From NCBI GenBank assembly GCA_050246945.1, contig JBFWVC010000004.1, forward strand, positions 186,001-250,000: DNA of 64,000 bases, given 5' to 3'. Origin of the DNA: JAEUMD01 sp050246945 (GTDB lineage Bacteria; Pseudomonadota; Alphaproteobacteria; Rhizobiales; Hyphomicrobiaceae). How positions within the stretch are numbered: the first letter of the stretch is position 1; each line of letters opens with the position of its first letter. The position numbers and the translations under genes are program-made. The notes below the pieces were generated by a model. The model was given only the letters and a program-made list of their open reading frames with translations. It made no database searches and was not told the origin of the DNA. Positions 8,570-19,912 of the stretch are shown piece by piece.

Positions 8570-10868
8570 CGGTTTCAGGCCGCTGCGGCGGGTTTGCATC
8601 GGGCTTTGCCGCGTCGACCGCTGCAAGCGCCGCCATGTTGACGATGCGGCGCGTGGATGCCGTCGGTTCTAGGATATGCGCTGGCTTACCCGTGCCCATG
8701 AGGATCGGGCCGACCGTGATGTTGTTCGACGACGTGACCTTCAGCAGATTGTAGGCGATGTTGGCGGCATCGACCGACGGCATGACGAGCAGGTTGGCTC
8801 CATGCGTCAGACGTGTATCGGGCATCAAATCGTGCAGCATTTGCGGGAGCAAGGCGGCATCGCCACGCATTTCGCCGTCGATTTCGAGATCGGGGGCGGT
8901 GTCGGCTAGAATTGCTGCCGCCTTTTGCATCTTGACTGCTTCGGGCGCGGCCGAGCTGCCGAAACTTGAATGCGAAAGCAGCGCGACGCGCGGCGCAATG
9001 CCGAATCGGCGCAACTCCTCGGCGGCGAGCAAAGTCATCTCGGCGATCTGCTCGGCGTCGGGATCGCGGTTGACGTAGGTGTCGCAGATGAACAGCTGGC
9101 GGTCGGTGAGCATCAGCATGTTCATGGCTGCCAGGGTGGTCACACCGTCGCGGTGTGGAATGACCTCGCGGATGTAGCGCAAATGCTCCTCGTAGGTTCC
9201 GCGCATGCCGCACAACATGGCGTCGACATAGCCGCGGCGCAGGTACATGGCGGCGATCAGCGTATTGCGGGAGCGCATCTTCTCGCGCGCCATGGCCAAG
9301 GTGACGCCTGATCGCTTCATCAGCTCGAAATACTCGCGCTCGACATCCTGCTGCTGGTGGCTGGCCTGTCCGTGGATGATCTCGATGGATGTTCCCGATT
9401 CCAGACGCAGCCCGAGCTGCTTGATGCGCTGATTGATGATGTAGTCGCGACCGATGAGCACAGGGAAAGCTATCTTCTCGTCGACAAGTGTCTGGGCTGC
9501 GCGAAGGACGCGCTCATCCTCGCCTTCGGCAAGAACGATGCGCTTCAGGTTGCGCTTGGCTGCGTCCAGCACGGGCTTCATGGCAGGGCCCGAACGGTAG
9601 ACGAAGCGGGCGAGCCGATCACGGTAGGCTTCGATATCGGGTATGGGTCGGGTGGCGATGCCGGACTCCATCGCAGCCTTGGCCACCGCGGGGGCAATCC
9701 GCTCGATGAGGCGCGGGTCGAACGGCGTCGGGATGAGATAGTCGGGACCGAAGGTCTTTTGCTCGGCACCATATGCGGAGGCCACTACGTCGGATGTCTC
9801 GGCGCGGGCCAGCTCCGCAATGGCGTTCACGGCGGCGACCTTCATCTCCTCCGTGATCCCGGTGGCGCCGACGTCCAGTGCTCCGCGGAAAATGAAGGGG
9901 AAGCACAGGACGTTGTTGACCTGGTTGGGGTAGTCGGAGCGTCCCGTGCAAATGAGCGCATCGGGACGTACCTCGCGCGCAATCTCGGGCCGGATCTCTG
10001 GCTCGGGATTGGCGAGCGCCATGACGATCGGCTTGTCAGCCATGCTTCGCAGCATATCGGGCTTCAAGATGCCCCCGGCGGAGAGGCCGAGGAAGATGTC
10101 GGCCCCCTGAAGTATCTCGGCGAGCGTGCGCTTGTCGGTCTTCTGCGCGAAGCGGGACTTGTACTCGTCCATCAGCTCGGTGCGGCCCTCGTAGACCACG
10201 CCGGCTATGTCGGAGATGGTGATGTTTTCCCGCTTCAGACCGAGAGAGACAAGGAGATCGAGGCAGGCAAGCGCGGCGGCGCCGGCACCGGAACCAGCTA
10301 GCTTCACCTGGCCGATGTCTTTGCCGACAAGGGAGAGTGCATTGCGGATGGCGGCGGCGACGATGATGGCTGTGCCGTGCTGATCGTCGTGGAAGACCGG
10401 GATGTTCATACGGTCACGCAGCTTCTTCTCGACGATGAAGCATTCAGGTGCCTTGATGTCCTCCAGGTTGATGCCGCCAAACGTTGGCTCAAGTGCTGCA
10501 ACGATATCGACGAGCTTGTCGGGGTCCGTCTCGGCGACCTCGATGTCGAAGACGTCGATGCCTGCGAACTTCTTGAAGAGGCAGCCCTTGCCCTCCATGA
10601 CCGGCTTGCCAGCGAGTGGTCCAATGTTGCCAAGGCCCAGAACCGCGGTACCGTTGGTGACGACGCCGACCAGATTGGAGCGCGCGGTGAGCGTTGCTGC
10701 CTGGGACGGATCCTCTTGGATTGCAGTACAGGCGTAGGCGACGCCGGGCGAATAGGCGAGCGACAAGTCGATCTGGTTGGTGAGCCCCTTGGTCGGCATG
10801 ACCGAAATCTTGCCCGGTGTCGGCAAGCGGTGATATTCGAGCGCGGACTGGCGCAGCTTATCTTCCAT
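8559..10868 (-). CDS. maeB: NADP-dependent malic enzyme with C-terminal phosphotransacetylase-like domain
   Basis: A 769-residue fusion. Residues 1 to about 430 form the malic enzyme (malate to pyruvate plus CO2): SLAYSPGVAYAC, FHDDQHGTAIIVAAAIRNAL for metal and malate, VKLAGSGAGAAALACLDLL for nucleotide binding and MALANPEPEIRPEIA. The remainder resembles phosphate acetyltransferase (IVLAEGEDERVLRAAQ, MPSVDAANIAYNLLK), which in MaeB enzymes is thought to be regulatory, binding acetyl-CoA. The start MEDKLRQSALEYH at 10868 follows a good GGAGGAG ribosome site. The gene lies 190 bp after lpdA on the same strand, so malate import, malate oxidation to pyruvate and pyruvate dehydrogenase sit close together. 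Confidence 0.95.
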   Translation of the reverse strand: MEDKLRQSALEYHRLPTPGKISVMPTKGLTNQIDLSLAYSPGVAYACTAIQEDPSQAATLTARSNLVGVVTNGTAVLGLGNIGPLAGKPVMEGKGCLFKKFAGIDVFDIEVAETDPDKLVDIVAALEPTFGGINLEDIKAPECFIVEKKLRDRMNIPVFHDDQHGTAIIVAAAIRNALSLVGKDIGQVKLAGSGAGAAALACLDLLVSLGLKRENITISDIAGVVYEGRTELMDEYKSRFAQKTDKRTLAEILQGADIFLGLSAGGILKPDMLRSMADKPIVMALANPEPEIRPEIAREVRPDALICTGRSDYPNQVNNVLCFPFIFRGALDVGATGITEEMKVAAVNAIAELARAETSDVVASAYGAEQKTFGPDYLIPTPFDPRLIERIAPAVAKAAMESGIATRPIPDIEAYRDRLARFVYRSGPAMKPVLDAAKRNLKRIVLAEGEDERVLRAAQTLVDEKIAFPVLIGRDYIINQRIKQLGLRLESGTSIEIIHGQASHQQQDVEREYFELMKRSGVTLAMAREKMRSRNTLIAAMYLRRGYVDAMLCGMRGTYEEHLRYIREVIPHRDGVTTLAAMNMLMLTDRQLFICDTYVNRDPDAEQIAEMTLLAAEELRRFGIAPRVALLSHSSFGSSAAPEAVKMQKAAAILADTAPDLEIDGEMRGDAALLPQMLHDLMPDTRLTHGANLLVMPSVDAANIAYNLLKVTSSNNITVGPILMGTGKPAHILEPTASTRRIVNMAALAAVDAAKPDANPPQRPETVTC

Positions 10869-11058
10869 CGATGCTCTCCTCCGGAGATTCGTTTGTCGCA
10901 ACGCACGCCGCTCGGCTCACTCTCTCCTTGGGAAGAGGGTCGGGGCGCGGGAGATTAAATATCGTGTGCAGCCGAGAAGGCCTCTTCACCCAACACTTCG
11001 AGGGACCTTCACGCCGAGGCCAAACAATGAAATCAGCGTCCGGCTGGCGGCGTGGCTG

Positions 11059-12816
11059 TCATTTCTTCCGTTGCGGTGGCAGATCGGTGCAGGTTCCGTG
11101 CGCCACCTCCGCCGCCATGCCGATCGACTCGCCCAGGGTCGGATGCGGGTGAATGGTCTTGCCGATGTCGACGGCGTCGGCACCCATTTCGATCGCGAGG
11201 CAGACTTCGCCGATGAGGTCGCCGGCGTGCGTGCCGACGATGCCGCCGCCGATGCAGCGATGCGTCCCGGCGTCGAAGATGAGCTTGGTGAAGCCTTCGT
11301 CGCGGCCGTTGGCGATGGCGCGGCCCGATGCGGCCCACGGGAATACCGCCTTCTCGATCTTGATACCTTTCGCCTTGGCCTCGATCTCGGTGATGCCGGC
11401 CCAAGCGATCTCAGGATCGGTATAGGCAACCGAAGGGATCTGGCGTGCGTCGAAGTAGCTCTTCTGGCCGCTTGCTGCTTCGGCAGCGACGTGCGCCTCG
11501 TGCACGGCCTTGTGCGCGAGCATAGGCTGGCCGACGATGTCGCCAATCGCGAAGATATGGTCGACATTGGTGCGCTGCTGCTTGTCCACGTTAATGAAGC
11601 CGCGCTCGGTCACGGCGACGCCTGCCTTGTCGGCGGCGATCAGTCTTCCGTTGGGAGAACGGCCGACCGCTACCAGAACCATATCGTAGCGTTGTGGGTC
11701 AGCAGGGGCCTTTGCGCCTTCGAAGGTAACGTAGATGCCGTCGCTCTTTGCCTCCACGCCCGTCGTCTTCGTCTGAAGCATGACATTGCCGAAGCGCGGT
11801 GCGTTGACCTTTTCCCAGACCTTGACGAGGTCACGGTCGGCGCCGGGCATCAGGCCATCGAGCATTTCCACCACGTCGATGTCGCTCCCGAGCGTCGAAT
11901 AGACTGTGGCCATCTCCAGTCCGATGATGCCGCCGCCAATGACGAGCATCTTTTTCGGAATCTGGCGCAGTTCCAGCGCGCCGGTGGAATCGACGATGCG
12001 GGGATCTGCAGGGATGAACGGCAGGTTCACGGCTTCGGAGCCGGCGGCGATGATGGCGTGGTCGAACTTGACGACCTTCTTGCCGGAGCCGTCGGACAGC
12101 GTCACCTCGATGTGGTGGGGATCGAGGAAAGCGCCGGTGCCGGTGACGACCGTGACCTTGCGCATCTTTGCCATGCTGGCGAGGCCGCCAGTGAGCTTGC
12201 CGACGACCTTGTCCTTGTGCTTGCGCAGCTGATCAAGATCGACCGAGGGAGCAGCATAGGTAATGCCATGCGCGGACATCGCCTTGACTTCGTCCATGAC
12301 GGCTGCCGTGTGCAGCAGCGCCTTCGACGGGATGCAGCCGACGTTGAGGCAGACGCCGCCCAGTACGCTCCAACGTTCCACGAGCACCGTCGTCAGTCCG
12401 AGATCGGCGGAGCGGAAGGCGGCGGAGTAGCCGCCAGGGCCTGCACCCAGGACCATCATCTGGCAGGTGATGTCGGCGCCGCCGGCATGTGAGGCAGCCT
12501 GTGGCGCGGGTGCTGCCGGAGATGCGGCGGGGGGTGACGTTGCGGCAGGTGCTGCGGATGCGGATGCGCCTGTGCCGGCTGCCGCTTCAAGCGTCAGGAT
12601 GAGCGACCCTTCCGACACCTTGTCGCCGATTGCCAGTTTGATCTCGACAACCTTGCCCGCCTCCGGGCTCGGCACGTCCATCGTCGCCTTGTCGCTTTCC
12701 AGCGTCACGAGCGCATCTTCGGGCTTCACGCTGTCGCCGGGCTTGACCAGGATCTCGATGACGGGAACGTCCTTGAAGTCTCCGATATCGGGAACGCGGA
12801 TTTCCTTGATTGCCAT
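11059..12816 (-). CDS. lpdA: Dihydrolipoyl dehydrogenase (E3) with N-terminal lipoyl domain
   Basis: E3 reoxidises the dihydrolipoyl groups of pyruvate dehydrogenase with FAD and NAD+. The 585-residue protein has a lipoyl domain at 1-78 (acceptor Lys43 in ESDKATMDVPSP), an Ala/Pro linker at 80-112, then the flavoprotein. That part shows GAGPGGYSAA, the redox-active pair Cys156 and Cys161 (VCLNVGC), GGGIIGLEMATVYSTLGS, FAIGDIVGQPMLAHKA and the C-terminal His-Pro of TIHPHPTLGES. The first 75 residues nearly repeat those of the E2 encoded just upstream. A GGGAGGG ribosome site precedes the ATG. Third gene of aceE-aceF-lpdA, 17 bp after aceF. Confidence 0.96.
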   Translation of the reverse strand: MAIKEIRVPDIGDFKDVPVIEILVKPGDSVKPEDALVTLESDKATMDVPSPEAGKVVEIKLAIGDKVSEGSLILTLEAAAGTGASASAAPAATSPPAASPAAPAPQAASHAGGADITCQMMVLGAGPGGYSAAFRSADLGLTTVLVERWSVLGGVCLNVGCIPSKALLHTAAVMDEVKAMSAHGITYAAPSVDLDQLRKHKDKVVGKLTGGLASMAKMRKVTVVTGTGAFLDPHHIEVTLSDGSGKKVVKFDHAIIAAGSEAVNLPFIPADPRIVDSTGALELRQIPKKMLVIGGGIIGLEMATVYSTLGSDIDVVEMLDGLMPGADRDLVKVWEKVNAPRFGNVMLQTKTTGVEAKSDGIYVTFEGAKAPADPQRYDMVLVAVGRSPNGRLIAADKAGVAVTERGFINVDKQQRTNVDHIFAIGDIVGQPMLAHKAVHEAHVAAEAASGQKSYFDARQIPSVAYTDPEIAWAGITEIEAKAKGIKIEKAVFPWAASGRAIANGRDEGFTKLIFDAGTHRCIGGGIVGTHAGDLIGEVCLAIEMGADAVDIGKTIHPHPTLGESIGMAAEVAHGTCTDLPPQRKK

Positions 12817-12833
12817 TGTTCAGCCCTCCCGCG

Positions 12834-14171
12834 TCACAGCACGAGTTGGCGCACGTCGCCGAGGAACTCGGCCAGGCGGCGCGTGAAGCGGGCGGCGAGC
12901 GCGCCGTCGATGACGCGATGGTCGTAGGAGACGCAAAGCGGCAGCATCAGGCGCGGCAGGAACTCCTTGCCGTTCCACTGCGGCTTCAGCTGCGAGCGTA
13001 CGACGCCCAGGATTGCCACCTCGGGGGCGTTGACGACGGGCGTAAAGGCGGTGCCGCCGATGCCGCCGAGCGAGGAGATGGAGAAGGTGCCGCCGGAAAT
13101 GTCAGCCGGCGTGATCTTGCCGTCGCGCATCTTGGCGGAAATGTCGCCAAGCTCCTTCGACAGCTCGATGATGCCCTTGGCGTTGACATCCTTGATGACG
13201 GGAACGACGAGCCCGTCGGGCGTGTCGACGGCAACGCCAATGTTGTAGTATTTCTTGTAGATCAGTGCGTCTTTCGCGGGGTTCAACGAGGCGTTGAACT
13301 CGGGGTATTCCTTCAGGCAGGCGACCGACGCCTTGAGCAGGAATGCCAGAAGCGTGACGCGGTAGCCCTTCTCCTTGGCGGCCTTGTCGAGGCTCTTGCG
13401 ATAATCCTCGAGTTCGGTGATGTCGGCTTCGTCGGTGTGGGTGACGTGCGGGATGTTGAGCCACGCGCGGTGCAGGTGCGGGCCGGACAGCTTCTTCAAG
13501 CGCGAGAGCGGCTTCTCCTCGACAGGACCGAACTTGGAGAAGTCCTGCGGCGGAATCTCGGGGATGCCGAACCCGCCCGCCGGCGCTGCCGCAACGGCCT
13601 TGCCGGCAACGGCGCGCTTGACGTCCTCCTTGGTGACGCGGCCCTTCTCGCCGGTGCCCGGCACCTTCTTCAGGTCGATGTCCAGTTCGCGCGCGAGGCG
13701 GCGCACCGAGGGGCTTGCGTAGACGTCGCCGAAGTCGACGGGTGCTGGAATTGCGCGGCCGCCGGAGGGGGCCACATCGATGGCGTCGCCCGGGCCCTTG
13801 GCGAGATCCGCGGCGGACAGTGTCGATGGCTGCGGGGCGGGCGCGGGCGCGGCAGTGGCGGGCTCGTAGCTCGGGCCCGGTGCCGCTGCGGGGGGCGGGG
13901 CGGCGGCGGCAGTAGCGGGCGATGCGCCGGCGGTTGCCGCCTCGAGCTTGAGGATCGGCGTGCCCTCGGAGACTTTGTCGCCGATCTTGACGAGCACCTG
14001 CGCGACCGTGCCGGCGACCGGTGAGGGCACGTCCATCGTCGCCTTGTCGCTTTCCAGCGTGATAAGCGCGTCCTCGGGCTTCACCGTGTCCCCGGGCTTG
14101 ACGAGAATTTCGATTACAGGGACGTCCTTGAAATCGCCGATGTCAGGCACTTTCACGTCTTGGGTCGACAT
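12834..14171 (-). CDS. aceF: Pyruvate dehydrogenase E2, dihydrolipoyllysine acetyltransferase
   Basis: The E2 core transfers acetyl groups from lipoamide to CoA. In the 445 residues there is one lipoyl domain at 1-78 (Lys43 in ESDKATMDVPSP), an Ala/Pro linker, a peripheral subunit-binding domain at about 145-185 (SPSVRRLARELDIDLKKV) and a catalytic domain ending in the active-site motif SYDHRVIDGALAARFTRRLA. Gammaproteobacterial AceF often has up to three lipoyl domains, so the single domain plus the lipoylated E3 resembles betaproteobacterial complexes. AAGGAAAAAGCA precedes the ATG. It lies 87 bp after aceE. Confidence 0.96.
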   Translation of the reverse strand: MSTQDVKVPDIGDFKDVPVIEILVKPGDTVKPEDALITLESDKATMDVPSPVAGTVAQVLVKIGDKVSEGTPILKLEAATAGASPATAAAAPPPAAAPGPSYEPATAAPAPAPQPSTLSAADLAKGPGDAIDVAPSGGRAIPAPVDFGDVYASPSVRRLARELDIDLKKVPGTGEKGRVTKEDVKRAVAGKAVAAAPAGGFGIPEIPPQDFSKFGPVEEKPLSRLKKLSGPHLHRAWLNIPHVTHTDEADITELEDYRKSLDKAAKEKGYRVTLLAFLLKASVACLKEYPEFNASLNPAKDALIYKKYYNIGVAVDTPDGLVVPVIKDVNAKGIIELSKELGDISAKMRDGKITPADISGGTFSISSLGGIGGTAFTPVVNAPEVAILGVVRSQLKPQWNGKEFLPRLMLPLCVSYDHRVIDGALAARFTRRLAEFLGDVRQLVL

Positions 14172-14258
14172 TGCTTTTTCCTTAGAGCGACGGGCGTTCG
14201 TTTCTTGTGTTGCGTAGGTGGCGCCCTTGCTGGAGCGCGCCGTTTGCCGCGAATAGCG

Positions 14259-16922
<2,664 letters not shown>

Positions 16923-16997
16923 TTCAACCTCAAGAGTTCGCATGCAGCCGATCCTGGCGGCCGACTATAGACGGGTATGGCGCCGCACGCGCGACAA

Positions 16998-17363
16998 TCA
17001 CGCGTTGCGGTATTCGGAATTTCGCAATGCCACGTCGGCGGCATCCTCGATCAACAGTGGCTGGAGCCGATGGTACAAGGCAGTCAGCGCGGCAACTGTG
17101 CGGTTTGGGCAGCCGAGCTTGGCGAGGATTGCGGACACGTGAACCTTAACGGTCGACTCGTGCAGATCGAGCCGGCGCGCGATCTGCTTGTTGGACAGAC
17201 CTTCGCTCAGCATCGCAAATACGCGGCGCTGTTGAGCGGTCAGCGTATCGACGCAGGAGAGGCCCGGCGGCGGGTCCGGATAATCATTGCGCTTTCGGCC
17301 GGCACCATTTGTCTGTTGACGGTTACCTTGGGCTTGCGGGCATTGGCTATCATTGACGAGCAC
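16998..17363 (-). CDS. Small LuxR-type DNA-binding protein without a receiver domain
   Basis: The 121-residue protein holds a complete LuxR/GerE helix-turn-helix at about residues 40-100 (LTAQQRRVFAMLSEGLSNKQ, then IARRLDLHESTVKVHVSAIL). Before it are only about 38 polar residues, too few for a receiver or PAS domain. A GTG start follows GGAGAGG. It lies 49 bp after dctM and 75 bp before aceE, all on the minus strand, so it could regulate the TRAP operon, the pdh operon or both. It could also be the remnant of a longer response regulator. Function is not known. Confidence 0.7.
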   Translation of the reverse strand: MLVNDSQCPQAQGNRQQTNGAGRKRNDYPDPPPGLSCVDTLTAQQRRVFAMLSEGLSNKQIARRLDLHESTVKVHVSAILAKLGCPNRTVAALTALYHRLQPLLIEDAADVALRNSEYRNA

Positions 17364-17412
17364 CTTGCCTCTCCTGCGTCATGGTTTCTTCGACTGGCAT
17401 TCGGCGCGCTTT

Positions 17413-19023
17413 CTACTTGGTGATGATTTCCGGTCCCATCAGCGCATAGGGTAGCCAGGTGGACATCACCGGCACGTAGGTCACCAGTATCAAAAATAAG
17501 AACAGAACCGCGACGAACGGCAGCGCTGCCTTCACGACCTGTACGAGGTTCATTCCGGTAATGCCGGACGTGACGAACAGATTGAGACCGATCGGCGGCG
17601 TGATCATGCCGATCTCCATATTCACAACCATGATGATGCCGAGATGGATCGGGTCGACGCCGAGCTCCAACGCGATCGGGAAGACGACGGGCGCGACGAT
17701 CAGAAGAAGGCCCGAAGGCTCCATGAACTGGCCGCCGAGCAGCAGCAAGATGTTGACGGCGACGAGGAACGTGAACCAGTTGAAGCCCATGCTCAGCATC
17801 CACTGCGTTATGGCGTCGGGGATGCGCTCGGACGTCAGCACGTGCGCGAAGAGCAGTGCGTTGACGATGATGAACATGAGCATGATGATGGTTTTGGAGC
17901 TGTCGACCATCACCTTGTGCGTGTCCCTGTGAAACAGCGCAGGGAAGAACTTGAGTGTGATGAGCCAGAGATTGCGGCCCCAGATGGGTAGTCCGCGCGC
18001 CAGCGTTCCGGGAAGTCCGGCAATGCCGAATTCCGGGCCACGAAGCATCGGATAGGCCAGCATGATCAGCACGGCGAGGACGCCGCCGACGGACGCGCGC
18101 GTCGACAGTGGTGTGCCGCTCATCAAGAAGAACGAAAGGATGAGCCAAACCAAGTAAAATGACACCGCATAAACGGTTGCGGAAAAGCCCACGCGCGTGC
18201 GCTTATCGGTGCCTTCCGGAAGCCAGCGCACCTCCTTCAGAGGTCCCATGTCACGGTATACGAAGAGCGCGACGAAGGCCGAGTAGACGGCGGCGACAGC
18301 TGCGGCCTCGGTCGGCGTGAAGACACCGCCGTAGATGCCGCCAATGATGATGACGATAAGGAAAAGACCCCAGGCGGCGTCCTTGCCCGCATTGATCAAT
18401 TCATGCATGCCCTGCCAATCGCCTGCGGGGAGGTTCTTATAGCGCGCCATGAAGTAGATCGTGACCATCAGCATGAGGCCGGCGACAAGGCCCGGAACGA
18501 CTCCGGCAAGAAACATGCGACCCACGGATACGTCGGTGGCTGCTGCATAGACGACCATGACGATCGACGGCGGGATCAGGATGCCGAGCGTACCTGCGTT
18601 GCAGATGACGCCAGCTGCGAATTCCTTGGAGTAGCCGACCTGGCGCATTCCAGCGATGGCGATCGTCCCTATCGCCACGACTGTTGCCGGCGAGGAGCCC
18701 GACAGTGCGGCAAACAACATGCAGGCAAGCACACTGGCGATGGCGAGGCCGCCTCGGAAATGGCCCACAGCGGCGATGGCGAAGCGGATGATGCGCCGCG
18801 CCACGCCACCGGTCGACATGAAGGCCGATGCGAGAATGAAGAAGGGAATGGCGAGCAGCGTGTAGTTCTGCGAGCTGTTCAAGAGCTGCAGAGCGACCGA
18901 TGACATCGAGTCCGTCGAGAAGAATGCAATGATGATGATGCTCGACAGGCCGAGCGCCACGGCGATTGGCACGCCGAGGAACAGCAGCACCATTACGAGC
19001 ACAAAGAGAATTCCGGCTTCCAT
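17413..19023 (-). CDS. dctM: TRAP transporter large permease subunit DctM, extended form
   Basis: The 12-helix-class membrane subunit that moves the substrate with sodium. The protein begins MEAGILFVLVMVLLFLGVP and has the family's GSSPATVVAIGTIAIAGM and GVICNAGTLGILIPPSIVMV loops and a C-terminal half with LNIL-like motifs (DPIHLGIIMVVNMEIGMITP). At 536 residues it is about 100 longer than a usual DctM. The extra part lies around residues 265-375 and includes two more probable membrane segments. It starts 32 bp after dctQ. Substrate class is inferred to be C4-dicarboxylate or related acid from the DctBD-like regulators beside it. Confidence 0.92.
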   Translation of the reverse strand: MEAGILFVLVMVLLFLGVPIAVALGLSSIIIIAFFSTDSMSSVALQLLNSSQNYTLLAIPFFILASAFMSTGGVARRIIRFAIAAVGHFRGGLAIASVLACMLFAALSGSSPATVVAIGTIAIAGMRQVGYSKEFAAGVICNAGTLGILIPPSIVMVVYAAATDVSVGRMFLAGVVPGLVAGLMLMVTIYFMARYKNLPAGDWQGMHELINAGKDAAWGLFLIVIIIGGIYGGVFTPTEAAAVAAVYSAFVALFVYRDMGPLKEVRWLPEGTDKRTRVGFSATVYAVSFYLVWLILSFFLMSGTPLSTRASVGGVLAVLIMLAYPMLRGPEFGIAGLPGTLARGLPIWGRNLWLITLKFFPALFHRDTHKVMVDSSKTIIMLMFIIVNALLFAHVLTSERIPDAITQWMLSMGFNWFTFLVAVNILLLLGGQFMEPSGLLLIVAPVVFPIALELGVDPIHLGIIMVVNMEIGMITPPIGLNLFVTSGITGMNLVQVVKAALPFVAVLFLFLILVTYVPVMSTWLPYALMGPEIITK

Positions 19024-19055
19024 GGGGGTTCATCCTATTGGGCGCAGGGGCGCGA

Positions 19056-19679
19056 TCAATCCTTGAGGGCGTCGCGGTTCTCAGCGACCAATTCCTCGGC
19101 CTCGTGGGATGCAATGATGGTCTCGCGCTTGCCGCGAACGATGTCGATCAACGCCTCGAGAGAGCGGAAAGCGAACAAGGCCAAGCCCAGCGGCAGCATG
19201 ATGTAGGCAAGCCAGCGGTGGACGCGTTCCTGCTTGATGCCGAGGAGCTCACGGATGAAATCGGGATAAGTCAGATCATCAAGACCGATGCCGATCTTGT
19301 ACATCTTTTGCCAGTAGTCGATTGCGCCGCCCTTGGTGCTGGCGCCAAGCGACTGCAGCCAGTCAGCCTTCAGAAGGATCGCCGCGTAAAGTATGCAACA
19401 GATTGCGCCGAAGATGGCGGATGCGCGGAACACGGGGCGGGGAAAGAGGCGAACGAATGCGTCGACACCGAGGTGCGACCCCATCTTGATCCCGTAGCTC
19501 ATGCCAAACAGGATCATCCAGGCAAAGAGCACGCGGGTCAGCTCCAGCGCGCCACCCCAGCCAGAGTTGAACACGTATCGCGCAATAACCTGCGTGAAGG
19601 AGATGATCGTGATCGCTGCCAGCAGTAGTGCAAGGATCGACTCTTCGATCCGCGTGACGCGGCTCGATAGTTGCTGCAT
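19056..19679 (-). CDS. dctQ: TRAP transporter small permease subunit DctQ
   Basis: The 207-residue protein has four hydrophobic segments: about 13-33 (ILALLLAAITIISFTQVIAR), 48-65, 87-105 and 160-180. The conserved FNSGWGGALELTRVLFAW segment of DctQ proteins is present. DctQ binds DctM in the inner membrane and helps to dock the loaded binding protein. The soluble loop between the third and fourth segments is somewhat long. It lies 233 bp downstream of dctP. That gap contains a strong hairpin and a family B repeat. Confidence 0.92.
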   Translation of the reverse strand: MQQLSSRVTRIEESILALLLAAITIISFTQVIARYVFNSGWGGALELTRVLFAWMILFGMSYGIKMGSHLGVDAFVRLFPRPVFRASAIFGAICCILYAAILLKADWLQSLGASTKGGAIDYWQKMYKIGIGLDDLTYPDFIRELLGIKQERVHRWLAYIMLPLGLALFAFRSLEALIDIVRGKRETIIASHEAEELVAENRDALKD

Positions 19680-19729
19680 TGCCTAACCTCCCCATGGCCG
19701 GGATCTACGTCCCGGCCTCGATTTTACTT

Positions 19730-19829
19730 GGATCGTGTTCATGTCGCATGTGCGCATGAACACGATCCAAGTCTTTGAATTGAGCATGTTCTTTATGCGG
19801 AACCGCTGCAAACTTTAGCTGAACATGCC
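19730..19829 (+). repeat. Interspersed double-hairpin repeat, family B, copy 2
   Basis: GGATCGTGTTCATG and CATGAACACGATCC form a near-perfect 14-bp stem at 19730-19768, followed by AAGTCTTTGAATTGAGCATG and a second segment with AACCGCTGCAAACTTTAGC and GAACATGCC. The match to copy 1 at 508-609 is clear along its whole length. It sits between dctQ and dctP inside the probable transcript. Confidence 0.8.
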
Positions 19830-19874
19830 CTGGTTGGAGAAAATCTGCGGGGCTCGATGTGAGCCAAATGTGGA

Positions 19875-19899
19875 GCCGGGGGGCACGAAGCCCCCCGGC
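19875..19899 (-). terminator. Strong hairpin directly after dctP, probable attenuator or processing stop
   Basis: A perfect 10-bp GC stem, GCCGGGGGGC and GCCCCCCGGC, with a 5-base loop, starts 14 bases after the dctP stop codon on the minus strand. No clear T-run follows, so it may act by protecting the dctP mRNA end and by partial termination. This would make the binding protein more abundant than the DctQM permease. Confidence 0.6.
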
Positions 19900-19912
19900 C
19901 GATCTGTCTCGA

